Assembly: GCA_017510725.1 (NCBI GenBank) | Contig: JAFWMD010000061.1 | Location: 1-50,999, forward strand | Direction: 5' to 3' | Source of the DNA: Mogibacterium sp. | GTDB lineage: Bacteria > Bacillota > Clostridia > Peptostreptococcales > Anaerovoracaceae | Length of the DNA: 50,999 bases | Shown: in pieces, positions 1 to 7,521 of the stretch | How the letters are laid out: the number at the start of each line of letters is the position of its first letter | Numbering within the stretch: the stretch's first letter is position 1 | Position numbers and translations under genes: made by a program | Notes under the pieces: generated by a model | Told to the model about the DNA's origin: nothing | The model's input: the letters and a program-made list of their open reading frames with translations, nothing else | The model's database searches: none

Positions 1-284
1 GTGTAGTCGTCCCTCATGGGAGTAGAGTGTTCCTGAGTAGATCTTGCTCTGTATCTGTCCACAAGAGCTTTGGTCATCTTCATTGCCTGATCTTCAGTTA
101 GGGTGATGCCACGACTCATGCGGTCGTGTGAGCTATTCCAATCCCTTACATCGATCTTTGGCTTGCCGCCATTCCATGCGACTACGTTGACCTCCTTGGT
201 CCACTTTTCGTCTCTGTTGCTGATCTCGTCTATCACTCCAATGTGTTCCATGATCTCAAAAGTAATATCGTTTTTGTCTGCCAT
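1..284 (-). CDS. PC4/YdbC-like ssDNA-binding protein (3' end beyond window)
   Basis: About 94 codons are visible, starting at the ATG at 284-282 behind AAAGGA at a good distance; no stop is reached before base 1. The product begins MADKNDITFEIMEHIGVI and contains VVAWNGGKPKIDVRDW and GITLTEDQA. This is the layout of the Firmicutes YdbC proteins, small PC4-fold proteins that bind single-stranded DNA. Usual length is 70-80 residues, so this copy carries a C-terminal extension (the arginine-rich DRYRARSTQE stretch). Such genes occur both on chromosomes and in mobile elements. Here it lies on the mobile-element side of the attachment-site remnant at 990, so cargo of a neighbouring element is likely. 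Family assignment is from motif recall. Confidence 0.7.
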   Translation of the reverse strand, partial: MADKNDITFEIMEHIGVIDEISNRDEKWTKEVNVVAWNGGKPKIDVRDWNSSHDRMSRGITLTEDQAMKMTKALVDRYRARSTQEHSTPMRDDY

Positions 285-350
285 ATGAAATCCTTTCTGT
301 TCATTTGTATTTAATCATTCCTTCCTGCCGGTCTTTCCGGTCTTATTCAA

Positions 351-381
351 ATAAAAGATCCTGCCCGTTATTGAGCAGGAT
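351..381 (-). terminator. Rho-independent terminator after the 48-aa ORF
   Basis: ATCCTGC (358-364) pairs with GCAGGAT (375-381) around a 10-nt loop. On the minus strand the stem is followed by TTTTATT. It lies just 3' of the 48-aa gene and upstream of the PC4-like gene. Confidence 0.55.
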
Positions 382-406
382 ATGTATGGAAGGAATTTAC
401 TTATTA

Positions 407-553
407 TTATGACAGGAGTTTGATAAGTAGCTCATCGACCGCATCTGTATAACGGCCTTCTTCTATCAGCGAGTTTCTCAATTCATTCAAAGCGAATACG
501 AGAACTCTTATCTCATCATGTGTCATCTTGAGCTTGATAGTATTTCCAAACAT
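407..553 (-). CDS. Small hypothetical protein, 48 aa
   Basis: ATG at 553-551 with a strong ribosome-binding site (AAGGAGG, 7 nt upstream), stopping with TAA at 407. The product starts MFGNTIKLKMTHDEIRVLVF and is predicted to be mostly helical, with no Cys and no membrane segment. Very similar small ORFs are, as I recall, frequent in integrated elements of gut Firmicutes; no function is known to me. The near-perfect Shine-Dalgarno and the following terminator support a real gene. It sits alone between the PC4-like gene and the attachment remnant, and belongs to the mobile part of the window by position. Confidence 0.65.
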   Translation of the reverse strand: MFGNTIKLKMTHDEIRVLVFALNELRNSLIEEGRYTDAVDELLIKLLS

Positions 554-989
554 GTCTCGTACCTCCTTGTTACTGCGATACTATAACAAATGCTTGCAAA
601 CTGCTATTGTGCGATCTTTTCCGCATTTTGAGCCAATCGCACATTGGGTCTGCTTTTTTGCGAAGTCTATTCTGGAGTGAAATTCCAGTTCAGTCATAAA
701 TCTCTGTATCCGTTGGAATATCTTCTTCGGAGAGTTTTTCTGCATCATCGATTCTTTTACCGCGAAACCCACCATAAAAGCCGATTTTTATGGCGAAAAA
801 CACGGGACTCAGTCCCAATCTCCCTTCTCTCATCCCCTAAATGAGCTCCAATTCTGGTTCTCTGAGCGACCCGGCTACGACCCGCAGGTACCCGTCAAAA
901 ATTCGCTGTGAAAATTGGAATTTCAAGGAAAATCACTGTACATGTTGCAATAAAAGTGCCCCGGGACTTTCGTCTCGAGGCAAAAATTC
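554..989. other. Gene-free stretch with inverted repeats
   Basis: No convincing gene: reading frames here are short, without ribosome-binding sites, and overlap on both strands. It holds an inverted repeat GTGCGAT (609-615) / ATCGCAC (636-642) about 60 nt upstream of the 48-aa gene, possibly an operator. Near its right end is the hairpin that belongs to the attachment module. Confidence 0.4.
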
Positions 990-1088
990 TGGCGGAGGAC
1001 ATGGGACTCGAAGAAGTCAGAATCGTACAAACGTTGAAATTCCAAGGAGGAAACACGCCGTCCACGTTTGTACCCGGGATTGTACCCG
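958..1088. repeat. Attachment-site remnant 1 (hairpin plus att core)
   Basis: A 10-bp hairpin (about 959-982, GCCCCGGGAC / GTCTCGAGGC, TTTC loop) is followed by the core TGGCGGAGGACATGGGACT (990-1008). Sixty bases further on lies a doubled TGTACCC (about 1068-1087). The same hairpin-core arrangement recurs at 16.2, 41.5 and 49.6 kb. The stretch GCCGTCCACGTTTGT resembles the sequence right of the core in copy 3. Read on the minus strand, the core ends like a tRNA 3' terminus (GTCCTCCGCCA), but no tRNA body can be folded. It marks a past integration next to hydE. Confidence 0.6.
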
Positions 1089-1112
1089 AAAAATGAAAAC
1101 AGCCCTCAATTA

Positions 1113-1784
1113 TCAATAAAGCAATCGCTCTCTTCGGTTATTTATTGTTATTCCTTCACATTTAATACCTAAAGCATCACAAATCCCCTGATAAAGGAAG
1201 CATCGTATTCCATCATAATAAAGTGTTGGTATTCTGTTTAATATACTTGCTGCAAAAATCTCTCCTGATAATATGTGCTGTAAACCTCGTTCTTTCTCAA
1301 CTTCAGAAAAATCTGTTGATAAGTTATCAGCATATCTGATATAGCTTTCTTTTTCATATTCTCCAATCGACAGGGTAACAGCGCAGTCTGGGTGTCTTTC
1401 TTTTATTCCGCTTACGATAGATACGATTCTGTCATCTGTAAAATAAGAATCTTCTCCGCCCTGCAGTACGAATGTCCTGAATCCAAGTTCATATCCTATA
1501 TCGCTGCAGGACATGATGTCTTCTTCGCTTAGTCTGTAACGGTCAGCTTTCTTATTATCCCTTCGGATTCCGCAGTAGCGGCAGTAATTTTTGCAGTAAT
1601 TTGTAAATTCGATCAGCCCCCGCAGGTAAACATCCTTCCCGTAATACTGCTCGCGGACAGCGCGCGCTTTTTCTGCCAGATATTCACCGAACTCAGGCTC
1701 TTCGCCCAGCAAAATGCCAGCGAATTCATCGTCGGTCAGATTCTTTTCCTTTTCGAGTTTATCGGCCAGTTCAAAATGATCCAT
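1113..1784 (-). pseudogene. hydE: [FeFe]-hydrogenase maturase HydE, truncated and chimeric at the C-terminus
   Basis: HydE is a radical-SAM enzyme that helps build the H-cluster of [FeFe] hydrogenase. The start chosen is the ATG at 1784 (MDHFELADKL), which follows AGGGAG; an ATG 30 bases upstream has no such site. The radical-SAM motif NYCKNYCRYC (Cys64, 68, 71) and the GYELGFRTFVLQGGED region are intact. HydE-like sequence ends at about residue 154 (near base 1322). The next 69 residues do not resemble the expected barrel sequence, and the ORF stops at 223 residues against about 350 for the family. The break lies beside attachment remnant 1, so an integration or deletion probably removed the 3' half. 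Activity is unlikely because half of the barrel is gone. Confidence 0.7.
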
Positions 1785-1791
1785 TTCAGCT

Positions 1792-1847
1792 CCCTGTACA
1801 TCAGTACAGGGCAAAGCGGTTATGGCTGTCCCCCGCCTTACCCTGTA
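1792..1847 (-). promoter_or_regulatory. Three-part repeat able to form alternative hairpins before hydE
   Basis: On the minus strand TACAGGG (1847-1841), CCCTGTA (1811-1805) and TACAGGG again (1798-1792) occur in order. The first two form a stem extended by AAGGCGG/CCGCTTT. The third covers the hydE Shine-Dalgarno and could compete for the same partner. It may be the cysK 3' hairpin or a translational control element; function is inferred. Confidence 0.35.
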
Positions 1848-1872
1848 TGTAAAATGTTTTTCAGACTCTTGA

Positions 1873-2805
1873 TCAGTCTGTAAAGAGAGCTGTCGAATAG
1901 TATCTGTCTCCGCTGTCAGGGAGCAGTGCCACTATAGTCTTTCCTTTGTTCTCAGGCTTCTTTGCATATTCGATTGCTGCGTGAAGCGCCGCTCCGGATG
2001 AAATGCCTACCGAGATACCTTCTTTCTTTGCCAGATACTTAGCTGTATCGAACGCATCCTGATTGGTCGCTCTGAACACCTCGTCATATACTGCCGTATC
2101 GAGCACATCAGGTACAAATCCTGCGCCAATGCCCTGGATTTTATGCGATCCAGCCTTTCCTTCGGAGAGCACCGGTGAATCATCCGGCTCAAGAGCTACC
2201 ACCTTCACCTCAGGCTTCTGCTCCTTAAGATACTCGCCTGTTCCCGTCACTGTGCCGCCTGTACCTACGCCTGCGATGAAGATGTCTACAGCACCGTCAG
2301 TATCGTTCCAGATTTCCGGACCTGTAGTTGCCTTATGTATCGCCGGATTTGCAGGATTCACGAACTGTCCCGGAATGAAGCCGCCCGGGATCTCCTTTGC
2401 GAGCTCTTCAGCTTTTGCGATCGCGCCCTTCATTCCCTTCGCTCCTTCGGTCAGGACTATCTCTGCGCCGTATGCCTTGAGGATATTCCTTCTCTCCACG
2501 CTCATCGTCTCAGGCATTGTCAGGATGGTCCTATAGCCCTTGGCAGCTGCTATTGATGCAAGACCGATTCCAGTATTGCCCGATGTAGGCTCTATGACGA
2601 CTGCCCCTTCCTTCAGCAAGCCCTTTTCCTCCGCATCCTCTATCATCGCCTTGGCGATTCTGTCCTTTACGCTGCCTGCCGGGTTGAAGTATTCAAGCTT
2701 GACAAGCACTGTCGCTTCAAGTCCGAGATCCTTCTCGATATTAGTTACCTCTACGAGCGGTGTATTTCCGATAAGTCCGAGTGTTCCTTTATAGATATTT
2801 GCCAT
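1873..2805 (-). CDS. cysK: O-acetylserine sulfhydrylase (cysteine synthase A)
   Basis: PLP enzyme that makes cysteine from O-acetylserine and sulfide in the cytosol. The start chosen is the ATG at 2805 ([20 protein letters not shown]) with AGAAGG 8 nt upstream, giving 310 residues, the usual family length; an in-frame upstream ATG adds an atypical KCRKKVNT tail. The PLP lysine lies in NPAGSVKDR (Lys47), and the substrate loop TSGNTG is at about 74-79. GVGTGGT and the C-terminal SSGAALHAA are also present. It is transcribed divergently from the Rrf2 regulator, from a promoter whose -35 sits inside an Rrf2-type operator. Its mRNA carries a leader peptide with Cys codons, so feedback by cysteine is likely. 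Confidence 0.95.
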   Translation of the reverse strand: MANIYKGTLGLIGNTPLVEVTNIEKDLGLEATVLVKLEYFNPAGSVKDRIAKAMIEDAEEKGLLKEGAVVIEPTSGNTGIGLASIAAAKGYRTILTMPETMSVERRNILKAYGAEIVLTEGAKGMKGAIAKAEELAKEIPGGFIPGQFVNPANPAIHKATTGPEIWNDTDGAVDIFIAGVGTGGTVTGTGEYLKEQKPEVKVVALEPDDSPVLSEGKAGSHKIQGIGAGFVPDVLDTAVYDEVFRATNQDAFDTAKYLAKKEGISVGISSGAALHAAIEYAKKPENKGKTIVALLPDSGDRYYSTALFTD

Positions 2806-2870
2806 TGTATTTACCTTCTTTCTGCATTTCATGCGAATAATGCTGTATGTTCGATTTTGATATTTCTTAA

Positions 2871-2899
2871 GGGGAACGTGTCACTCCTGATAGTTCCCC
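2871..2899 (-). promoter_or_regulatory. Hairpin overlapping the end of the cysK leader ORF
   Basis: GGGGAAC (2871-2877) and GTTCCCC (2893-2899) form a perfect 7-bp stem. On the minus strand it begins 6 nt after the second Cys codon of the leader peptide and spans its stop codon, so a ribosome paused on the Cys codons would mask it. There is no clear U-tract, so it may act on translation or RNA stability rather than as a terminator. Confidence 0.5.
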
Positions 2900-2985
2900 G
2901 TCATACATCGACATCGTGTGCGCATGCCTTTCGCAATGTATTCATCGCTCATTATTTCTTTTTCAATATGTAAATCGATTGTCAT
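2881..2985 (-). CDS. Cys-codon leader peptide of cysK, 34 aa
   Basis: Starts at the ATG at 2985 with AAGGAG about 9 nt upstream, stops with TGA at 2881, and lies wholly inside the cysK 5' leader. The last third reads RTRCRCMTGNYQE: two Cys codons (TGT at 2913-2911 and 2907-2905) separated by one Arg codon, just ahead of the GGGGAAC hairpin. Position, strong ribosome-binding site and Cys codons in front of a Cys biosynthesis gene are the hallmarks of a ribosome-mediated attenuator. The metY operon in this window has an analogous leader. The peptide itself is probably not functional. I know no named family; the call rests on arrangement. Confidence 0.6.
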   Translation of the reverse strand: MTIDLHIEKEIMSDEYIAKGMRTRCRCMTGNYQE

Positions 2986-3012
2986 TTTCGTCTTTTCTCC
3001 TTGTTAAAATGT

Positions 3013-3045
3013 ATATTAATCATATTCACCTACTTTGTCAATAGG
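3013..3045 (-). promoter_or_regulatory. cysK promoter with embedded Rrf2-type operator (site 1)
   Basis: On the minus strand the -35 TTGACA (3041-3036), a 17-bp spacer and the -10 TAATAT (3018-3013) are clear. The 17-bp element CCTACTTTGTCAATAGG (3029-3045) has CCTA/TAGG ends and contains the -35 box. The same element recurs at 9418 and 16087, with relatives at 3061 and 3707. Confidence 0.65.
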
Positions 3046-3060
3046 TTTTATGTATATTCG

Positions 3061-3098
3061 CCTATTTTATTGATAGGTTAAAGGATTTATAGTATTAT
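3061..3098 (+). promoter_or_regulatory. Rrf2 gene promoter with operator (site 2)
   Basis: TTGATA (3070-3075), a 17-bp spacer and TATTAT (3093-3098) form the plus-strand promoter. The palindrome CCTATTTTATTGATAGG (3061-3077) overlaps the -35, suggesting autoregulation. Its start lies 32 bp (about three helical turns) from that of site 1. Confidence 0.6.
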
Positions 3099-3142
3099 TG
3101 TATTAGCATAAACACTCATTTGATAGGCGGGGGGGCAGGAAT

Positions 3143-3565
3143 ATGATCTCAACAAGAGGAAGATACGCGCTCAGAGTGATGCTGGATCTGGCAGAGAATG
3201 ACAACGGATCTTATATTCCTCTGAAGGACATTGCCGAAAGACAGGAGATATCTAAAAAATACCTTGAAATAATAGTAAAGGATCTTGTCCGTGGCGGACT
3301 GCTTACCGCTGTCAGCGGCAAGGGCGGCGGATACCGCCTTTCTCGCGATCCAGAAGACTATCCGATTGGCGAGATAATTGAACTCATGGAGGGTCCTCTT
3401 GCTCCAGTCGCATGTCTTGCAGATGACGCTGCCGCATGTTCACGTTCGGAAAACTGTCTCACTCTACCTCTCTGGAAAGAGTACTACCAGCTCATCCATG
3501 ATTTTTTCTACAATAAAAAACTGAGTGATCTTCTCGTAGACCGCTCACCTGTATACTATATCTGA
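3143..3565 (+). CDS. Rrf2-family transcriptional regulator (CymR/IscR-like)
   Basis: 140-residue winged-helix repressor of the Rrf2 family. MISTRGRYALRVMLDLA at the N-terminus, the recognition helix region around EISKKYLEIIVKDL and the wing SGKGGGYRLSR are typical. Cys91, Cys99 and Cys105 are spaced as in members that bind Fe-S clusters, although CymR-type cysteine regulators keep the same fold without a cluster. ATG start with a G-rich purine tract upstream. It is divergent from cysK, and operator-like palindromes lie in the shared promoter region and at three other sulfur- or thioester-related promoters in the window. Control of a cysteine regulon is therefore likely. Which ligand it senses cannot be read from sequence. 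Confidence 0.9.
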   Translation: MISTRGRYALRVMLDLAENDNGSYIPLKDIAERQEISKKYLEIIVKDLVRGGLLTAVSGKGGGYRLSRDPEDYPIGEIIELMEGPLAPVACLADDAAACSRSENCLTLPLWKEYYQLIHDFFYNKKLSDLLVDRSPVYYI

Positions 3566-3646
3566 TCGATATCCTGCTTCATTTATGAGATATGTTGCTA
3601 CGTTTGAGTCAACACCTCCGCTCATAACCACTGCTGTCAGCTTCAT
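3545..3646 (-). pseudogene. 5' remnant of an MnmA-like PP-loop gene
   Basis: The minus strand encodes 33 residues from the ATG at 3646 with AGGAG upstream. They include AVVMSGGVDSNVATYLINEAGY, i.e. the PP-loop (SGGVDS) and first helix of the tRNA 2-thiouridylase MnmA or a close N-type ATP pyrophosphatase. The frame then ends with TGA inside the 3' end of the Rrf2 gene. MnmA is about 360 residues, so only the start survives. In many Clostridia an Rrf2 regulator, cysteine desulfurase and mnmA are neighbours, which makes a deleted operon plausible. Decay rather than a functional mini-protein is the simplest reading. Confidence 0.5.
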
Positions 3647-3685
3647 TTCCCGGTTCTCCTATGTTATCTATCACTTTGTATATTA

Positions 3686-3723
3686 TTGACAAATTAAAAA
3701 TATAAGCATATAAACATAGTAGG
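3686..3723 (+). promoter_or_regulatory. Promoter of the dehydratase pair with operator-like element (site 5)
   Basis: TTGACA (3686-3691), 17-bp spacer, TATAAA (3709-3714). Overlapping the -10 and start region, 3707-3723 matches the CCAATTGACATAGTAGG form of the operator at 13 of 17 positions, including the whole ACATAGTAGG half. Confidence 0.5.
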
Positions 3724-3777
3724 TTAATTGGGGTTAAAATTTCCAATCACTGACTTTTCCTGTAAAGAATCCTGATT

Positions 3778-4971
3778 ATGAAAGATCTGCTTCACATCCG
3801 ATACTATGAAAAACTGCTGGAGCAGGCTAATAACGAGCTGGTGCAAAAAGCAAAAGAAGAAGGCGGTATCGCTGTCGGCTTCACATGCTACTATCTGCCG
3901 GAGCCGCTCCTGAATCTTGACAGTGCTTTTTCAGTACGCCTGCGTGCGCCCGGCACTGGTTCTCTTGATATCAGCCAGTATTATATGTCCAGCTTCGTCT
4001 GCGGATATGCCCGGGCTATTTTTGAACGAGCCTTTGAAGGCGGCTTCAACTTCCTTGACTTTTATGCATCTTCTGATACATGTCAGCAAATGGTGCGTGT
4101 AATTGAGAACATTCGTGAACTGGATCTTATATCCAGCCCCGGATTCTCATACGGCATTATCGACGCCCCGTTAAAGGTGTCCGAACACGGCAGAAAGCTG
4201 TACTCTCAACAGATTAGAGATCATATACTTAGTCCGCTGCACGAAAGATACGGCATAGATATCAGTGACGAGAGTATACGCAGAGCAGTCCTCGAGCACA
4301 ATGAAATGTGTGCTTTATTCGAAGAGATCAGCAACTTCAGGAAATCTGAAAATCCGATCATCACACCAAGGGAATTCCACATATTGTGTCTTGTCAGCTA
4401 TGCCTGCCCTTCCTCGCTTATACTCCCGTATCTCAGGGAAACGCTTGAGGATCTCAGGCAGCGCAGACCGGATGCCGTATCGCCTTGGCGCGCAAGGATA
4501 GTTGTAGTTGGCGGCGAGCTGGATGACTATGTATTTTCTGAGATCCTCGAGAACTGCCGCTGCTATGTCGCAGCAGACCGCTACTGTTTCGGATCATTCC
4601 CCGGCAGGCAGCAGATCCCTTTGACCGACAGCACTCCTGCCCTGGATCAGGTCTGTGATTTCTATCTTGAAAGCAATCAATGTCCGCGTTTCATGTCACA
4701 GGACAAGATAATACAGCGCAGGGAAACGGTAAGGGATCTGGTAAGGGAATACAAAGCGGACGGGATACTGTATGAACAGCCCAAATTCTGCGATTTCTGG
4801 GGATATGAGCGCACTTTAGCAGTACAGGTGATGAATGAGGAATACGGCATACCTACTCTGGGCATCGACCGTGAATATGTGGTCAGCGGCTCGGGACAGT
4901 TGTCCACGAGGATACAGGCATTCATGGAAAGCCTTGAGATCAAGAAGATCAGAAGGACCGGATCAGCATGA
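3778..4971 (+). CDS. 2-hydroxyacyl-CoA dehydratase subunit D family protein (HgdB/BcrB-like), 397 aa
   Basis: Belongs to the family of oxygen-sensitive [4Fe-4S] proteins that dehydrate 2-hydroxyacyl-CoA or reduce benzoyl-CoA. Family-like positions are GFTCYYLPEPL (Cys37), SSFVCGYARA (Cys75), the central RIVVVGGELDD strand and the late NQCPRFM, matching the usual cysteine-ligand layout. The length (397) is normal for one subunit. The start lacks a good Shine-Dalgarno and is taken from the family length. It overlaps the next gene by 4 bases (ATGA), so the two are co-translated. No ATP-dependent activator (HgdC type) is in the window, and the substrate cannot be deduced. An operator-like element at the promoter ties it to the sulfur regulator. 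Confidence 0.8.
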   Translation: MKDLLHIRYYEKLLEQANNELVQKAKEEGGIAVGFTCYYLPEPLLNLDSAFSVRLRAPGTGSLDISQYYMSSFVCGYARAIFERAFEGGFNFLDFYASSDTCQQMVRVIENIRELDLISSPGFSYGIIDAPLKVSEHGRKLYSQQIRDHILSPLHERYGIDISDESIRRAVLEHNEMCALFEEISNFRKSENPIITPREFHILCLVSYACPSSLILPYLRETLEDLRQRRPDAVSPWRARIVVVGGELDDYVFSEILENCRCYVAADRYCFGSFPGRQQIPLTDSTPALDQVCDFYLESNQCPRFMSQDKIIQRRETVRDLVREYKADGILYEQPKFCDFWGYERTLAVQVMNEEYGIPTLGIDREYVVSGSGQLSTRIQAFMESLEIKKIRRTGSA

Positions 4972-6545
4972 AAATAAAGCAAGCCAGTGTGCCTTCAGGC
5001 AAGTCAAATAATAAAGGAGCCGCGGATAATCTTATGCTGGGAACAGCTTTGCTGCGTCACAGAGAGTGGCGCGGGCCGGCCGACACTCTTTACGACTATA
5101 CAAAGTGGGCAGAGCTGTGGGGCATACTGATAAGATGGTTCATCAGACACCCCCTGCAGAACTCAAAAGCATTGCTCAGATACCGCTGGATGTTCACATA
5201 TGTGACTGTGCCCGCATTTTTTGACAGGCTCTGCGCCGGTCAGAAAGGCGCAGGCCTTAAGGCATCCCGCTGCAATCTGAATCACATGGCTTCGAGCGTC
5301 ACAGACGTCCTCACTACAATATTCTCCGCTGATCTTCATCTGCACCCGGGCAGCCGCAAGGCAGCAGATCTCAGTCAGAAGATCATACTCTTCGATGAAC
5401 TTCTCCCGGCGCTTATCGGTAAAGGATTTCCGGGTCACAAAACGATCCTGCTTCAGATGTACCCTATGTTCATACCTTCGCTTATCAATCAGCATACACC
5501 GGTACACTACATCACTCAGACCGAATCTTACGGACTCCCGGCCGATGTATGCCCTCTGCCTTCATTTGAGGCAGGGCTCGCTATAGATGACGATTATCCG
5601 AAGATCGGCTGCTGTATGGTAACGTCAAACATGCCGTGTGATGGAAGCATAATGACAACGATGCTGCAGGACCGCCGCATAGGGCTGCCGACTCATCCTC
5701 TGAATGTCCCTCTCCGCTGGAAACGTCCCGAAGTCCAGAGCTATGCTGTTGACGAGATTCTTTCCGCAATAGAGTTCATAGAGAAACAGACCGGAACAAA
5801 GTGCGACTGGGATGCTCTCAGGGAAGCTTGCGAGGTATGGAATGGGCAGAACGAGTCCAAATTCGAGAAATGGGAAATGAATTTGACAGATATACCTCCT
5901 CACACAGGTGCATCCGTATGGATGTACAGAGTCTATGAGCATCAGGCCGCATGCGGTGATCCTAAAACACTGAAAAATAGCCGCAAAGTAAACAGGATTC
6001 TTCAAAAGCAGGTCGCGGCCGGCAAATGTCCCAAGGACATACGCTATCGTGCAGTCATATGGAATACGCCTGCAAATAATTTTGCGAACTTCAACAACTG
6101 GCTTCTTGACTGCTGGGGCGTGGATTCTGTCTGTGAGATGTTCGATATCCATGGCAAAGGACTGATCGACACCTCGTCGCGTGAGAGCATGCTGCTCGGC
6201 ATTGCGGATATGTATGAGACATCTACCATGCGCGCTCATACCAAGGGTGGCTATGAAATAATACTGTACGATCTGTGGGAGAAATACCGTGAATACAGAG
6301 CGGACATGATAATCCTGTTCGACCAGATATCATGCAAAGGCGTGGGTGCCATAAACGGACTCTTTCAGGAGGGAGCTCGCGAGCGCGGCATACCGATGTG
6401 CATAGTGCATCAGGATCTGCTGGATCCTACATCGATATCCCGAAAGGATATGCGCGATGAGGTCAATCGTTTCATGCAGACTGTCATGAAAGCTGATCCG
6501 CTTGATGTATCGCTTGTAGAATTCGACGACGATGAAAGCTGGTAA
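4968..6545 (+). CDS. 2-hydroxyacyl-CoA dehydratase-like large subunit, 525 aa
   Basis: Second subunit of the pair, overlapping the upstream gene by 4 bases. The C-terminal half carries the double Rossmann-like layout of the family, with strands around RYRAVIWNTPANN and RADMIILFDQISCKG and a final helix region NRFMQTVMK. The N-terminal 100 residues, including WAELWGILIRWFIRHP, extend beyond the standard 400-480-residue subunits. CNLNHMASSVTDV resembles the family's first cysteine region. Overall it is more divergent than its partner, so a non-standard substrate or a role outside amino-acid fermentation is possible. A terminator follows directly. Family placement is moderate to good; the reaction is unknown. 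Confidence 0.65.
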   Translation: MKIKQASVPSGKSNNKGAADNLMLGTALLRHREWRGPADTLYDYTKWAELWGILIRWFIRHPLQNSKALLRYRWMFTYVTVPAFFDRLCAGQKGAGLKASRCNLNHMASSVTDVLTTIFSADLHLHPGSRKAADLSQKIILFDELLPALIGKGFPGHKTILLQMYPMFIPSLINQHTPVHYITQTESYGLPADVCPLPSFEAGLAIDDDYPKIGCCMVTSNMPCDGSIMTTMLQDRRIGLPTHPLNVPLRWKRPEVQSYAVDEILSAIEFIEKQTGTKCDWDALREACEVWNGQNESKFEKWEMNLTDIPPHTGASVWMYRVYEHQAACGDPKTLKNSRKVNRILQKQVAAGKCPKDIRYRAVIWNTPANNFANFNNWLLDCWGVDSVCEMFDIHGKGLIDTSSRESMLLGIADMYETSTMRAHTKGGYEIILYDLWEKYREYRADMIILFDQISCKGVGAINGLFQEGARERGIPMCIVHQDLLDPTSISRKDMRDEVNRFMQTVMKADPLDVSLVEFDDDESW

Positions 6546-6550
6546 ACATC

Positions 6551-6575
6551 AAAGAGCCGGTCACCCGGCTCTTTT
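6551..6575. terminator. Bidirectional terminator between converging genes
   Basis: AAAGAGCCGG and CCGGCTCTTTT form a stem with a 3-4-nt loop. T-tracts lie on both sides, between the plus-strand dehydratase gene and the minus-strand gene ending at 6589. Confidence 0.85.
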
Positions 6576-6588
6576 CTGTCTGCTGTCG

Positions 6589-7521
6589 CTATCCTCCGAA
6601 TCCCTTGCAAGGATTCTTTCCGTACCCTGTCTGCAGATAATGCAGTATCTTTTCTATCTTCAGCGCACGCGTCACTCCGCCTTTGAGGCCGGCATGGCTG
6701 AAGCTCAACAAAAACAAGCCAGTCATCGAAGGCCAGTTGGAAAATCTGATCCTCCCCACGAGTCCGTAATATGCCTTCTCTTCATGCTGGCATTTTGAGA
6801 ACAGTCTGTTGAGTTGCGCATAGACCCCCTCAAAATCCGAAGCTTTAAGCTCCTCTGTAATTGCGATCTCACCGTTGTGATTGACCTTCACCACGGCATC
6901 TATGCTTTCCGCAAGGTTTTCTCCATTCAGCACAGGAGCTTTGTTGTGATCCAGCCTTATACGCGCCTCATCCGTCCTGCTTAGTATCTCATGGGTCGTG
7001 CGTGCTGTAAGACCCTGTTTATCTGGAGCTATTGCGATATATTCCTGCTCGGTACCCTCCTGCAGACCCTGAATATCAAGGTATGTATAAAAAGATGCGC
7101 ATGCACTCAGTATCTCGAACAGATGCAGGCACTTCACATCCGGAGCTGAATTCACTCTGGTCCTAAGCTCACTGATCCGTATCCCGCCGAGCTTTTCATT
7201 GCATAGGGTTTCAAGGCACGGGAAATCGCAGCGCTTTCCCTGGCTTCCCCTGCTCTGCTCATCAATTTCTGTCTTTTTAATTATTCCGTCCGGGTCGAGA
7301 GTAATTGTCACAACAATAGGCACTTCGCGGTTCATCCCTCCGAAATGATATATGCTCTTCTGCCATCCGGTTATTATCTGTCCAGCTTCATTCTTCTGAA
7401 TGACAGTGCCTCGATAGCGAGTGATAAGCTGCTTCATATCATGATTGTGGGCATCAAATACCAATCCGTGATCCTTCTCTATCTCTTTTGGCTCTATCCC
7501 TGGTATCGCTGTAAGTTCCAT
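6589..7521 (-). CDS. Conserved hypothetical protein, possibly DUF2889-like, 310 aa
   Basis: Last gene of the AMP ligase-ACP unit; its ATG overlaps the ACP stop codon by one base (TAATG), implying translational coupling. Residues 20-160 include FDAHNHDMKQLITRYRGTV, then a CDFPCLETLCNEKLGG stretch and CLHLFEILSACASF. This order (acidic/His strand, Cys-centred helix, C-x-HL-x-E) resembles DUF2889 proteins, but I cannot verify this. There is no signal peptide and no membrane segment. Coupling to an acyl carrier protein suggests it acts on, or downstream of, the carrier-bound acyl group. No function should be assigned. Confidence 0.45.
   Translation of the reverse strand: MELTAIPGIEPKEIEKDHGLVFDAHNHDMKQLITRYRGTVIQKNEAGQIITGWQKSIYHFGGMNREVPIVVTITLDPDGIIKKTEIDEQSRGSQGKRCDFPCLETLCNEKLGGIRISELRTRVNSAPDVKCLHLFEILSACASFYTYLDIQGLQEGTEQEYIAIAPDKQGLTARTTHEILSRTDEARIRLDHNKAPVLNGENLAESIDAVVKVNHNGEIAITEELKASDFEGVYAQLNRLFSKCQHEEKAYYGLVGRIRFSNWPSMTGLFLLSFSHAGLKGGVTRALKIEKILHYLQTGYGKNPCKGFGG

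Noticed and set aside
990-1060. Possible tRNA-Ser on the minus strand at the att core (and at 16242, 41543, 49675)
   Set aside because: Only the last ~25 bases look like a tRNA end. There is no matching acceptor 5' strand, no D-arm or anticodon arm at any of the four copies.
841-1119. Overlapping short reading frames around att remnant 1
   Set aside because: They cross the hairpin and att core on both strands, lack ribosome-binding sites and have no recognisable product.
1113-1322. HEPN-like helix in the foreign tail of the hydE fragment
   Set aside because: A stretch with Arg and paired Tyr recalls HEPN domains, but the match is too short and lacks the RxxxxH motif.
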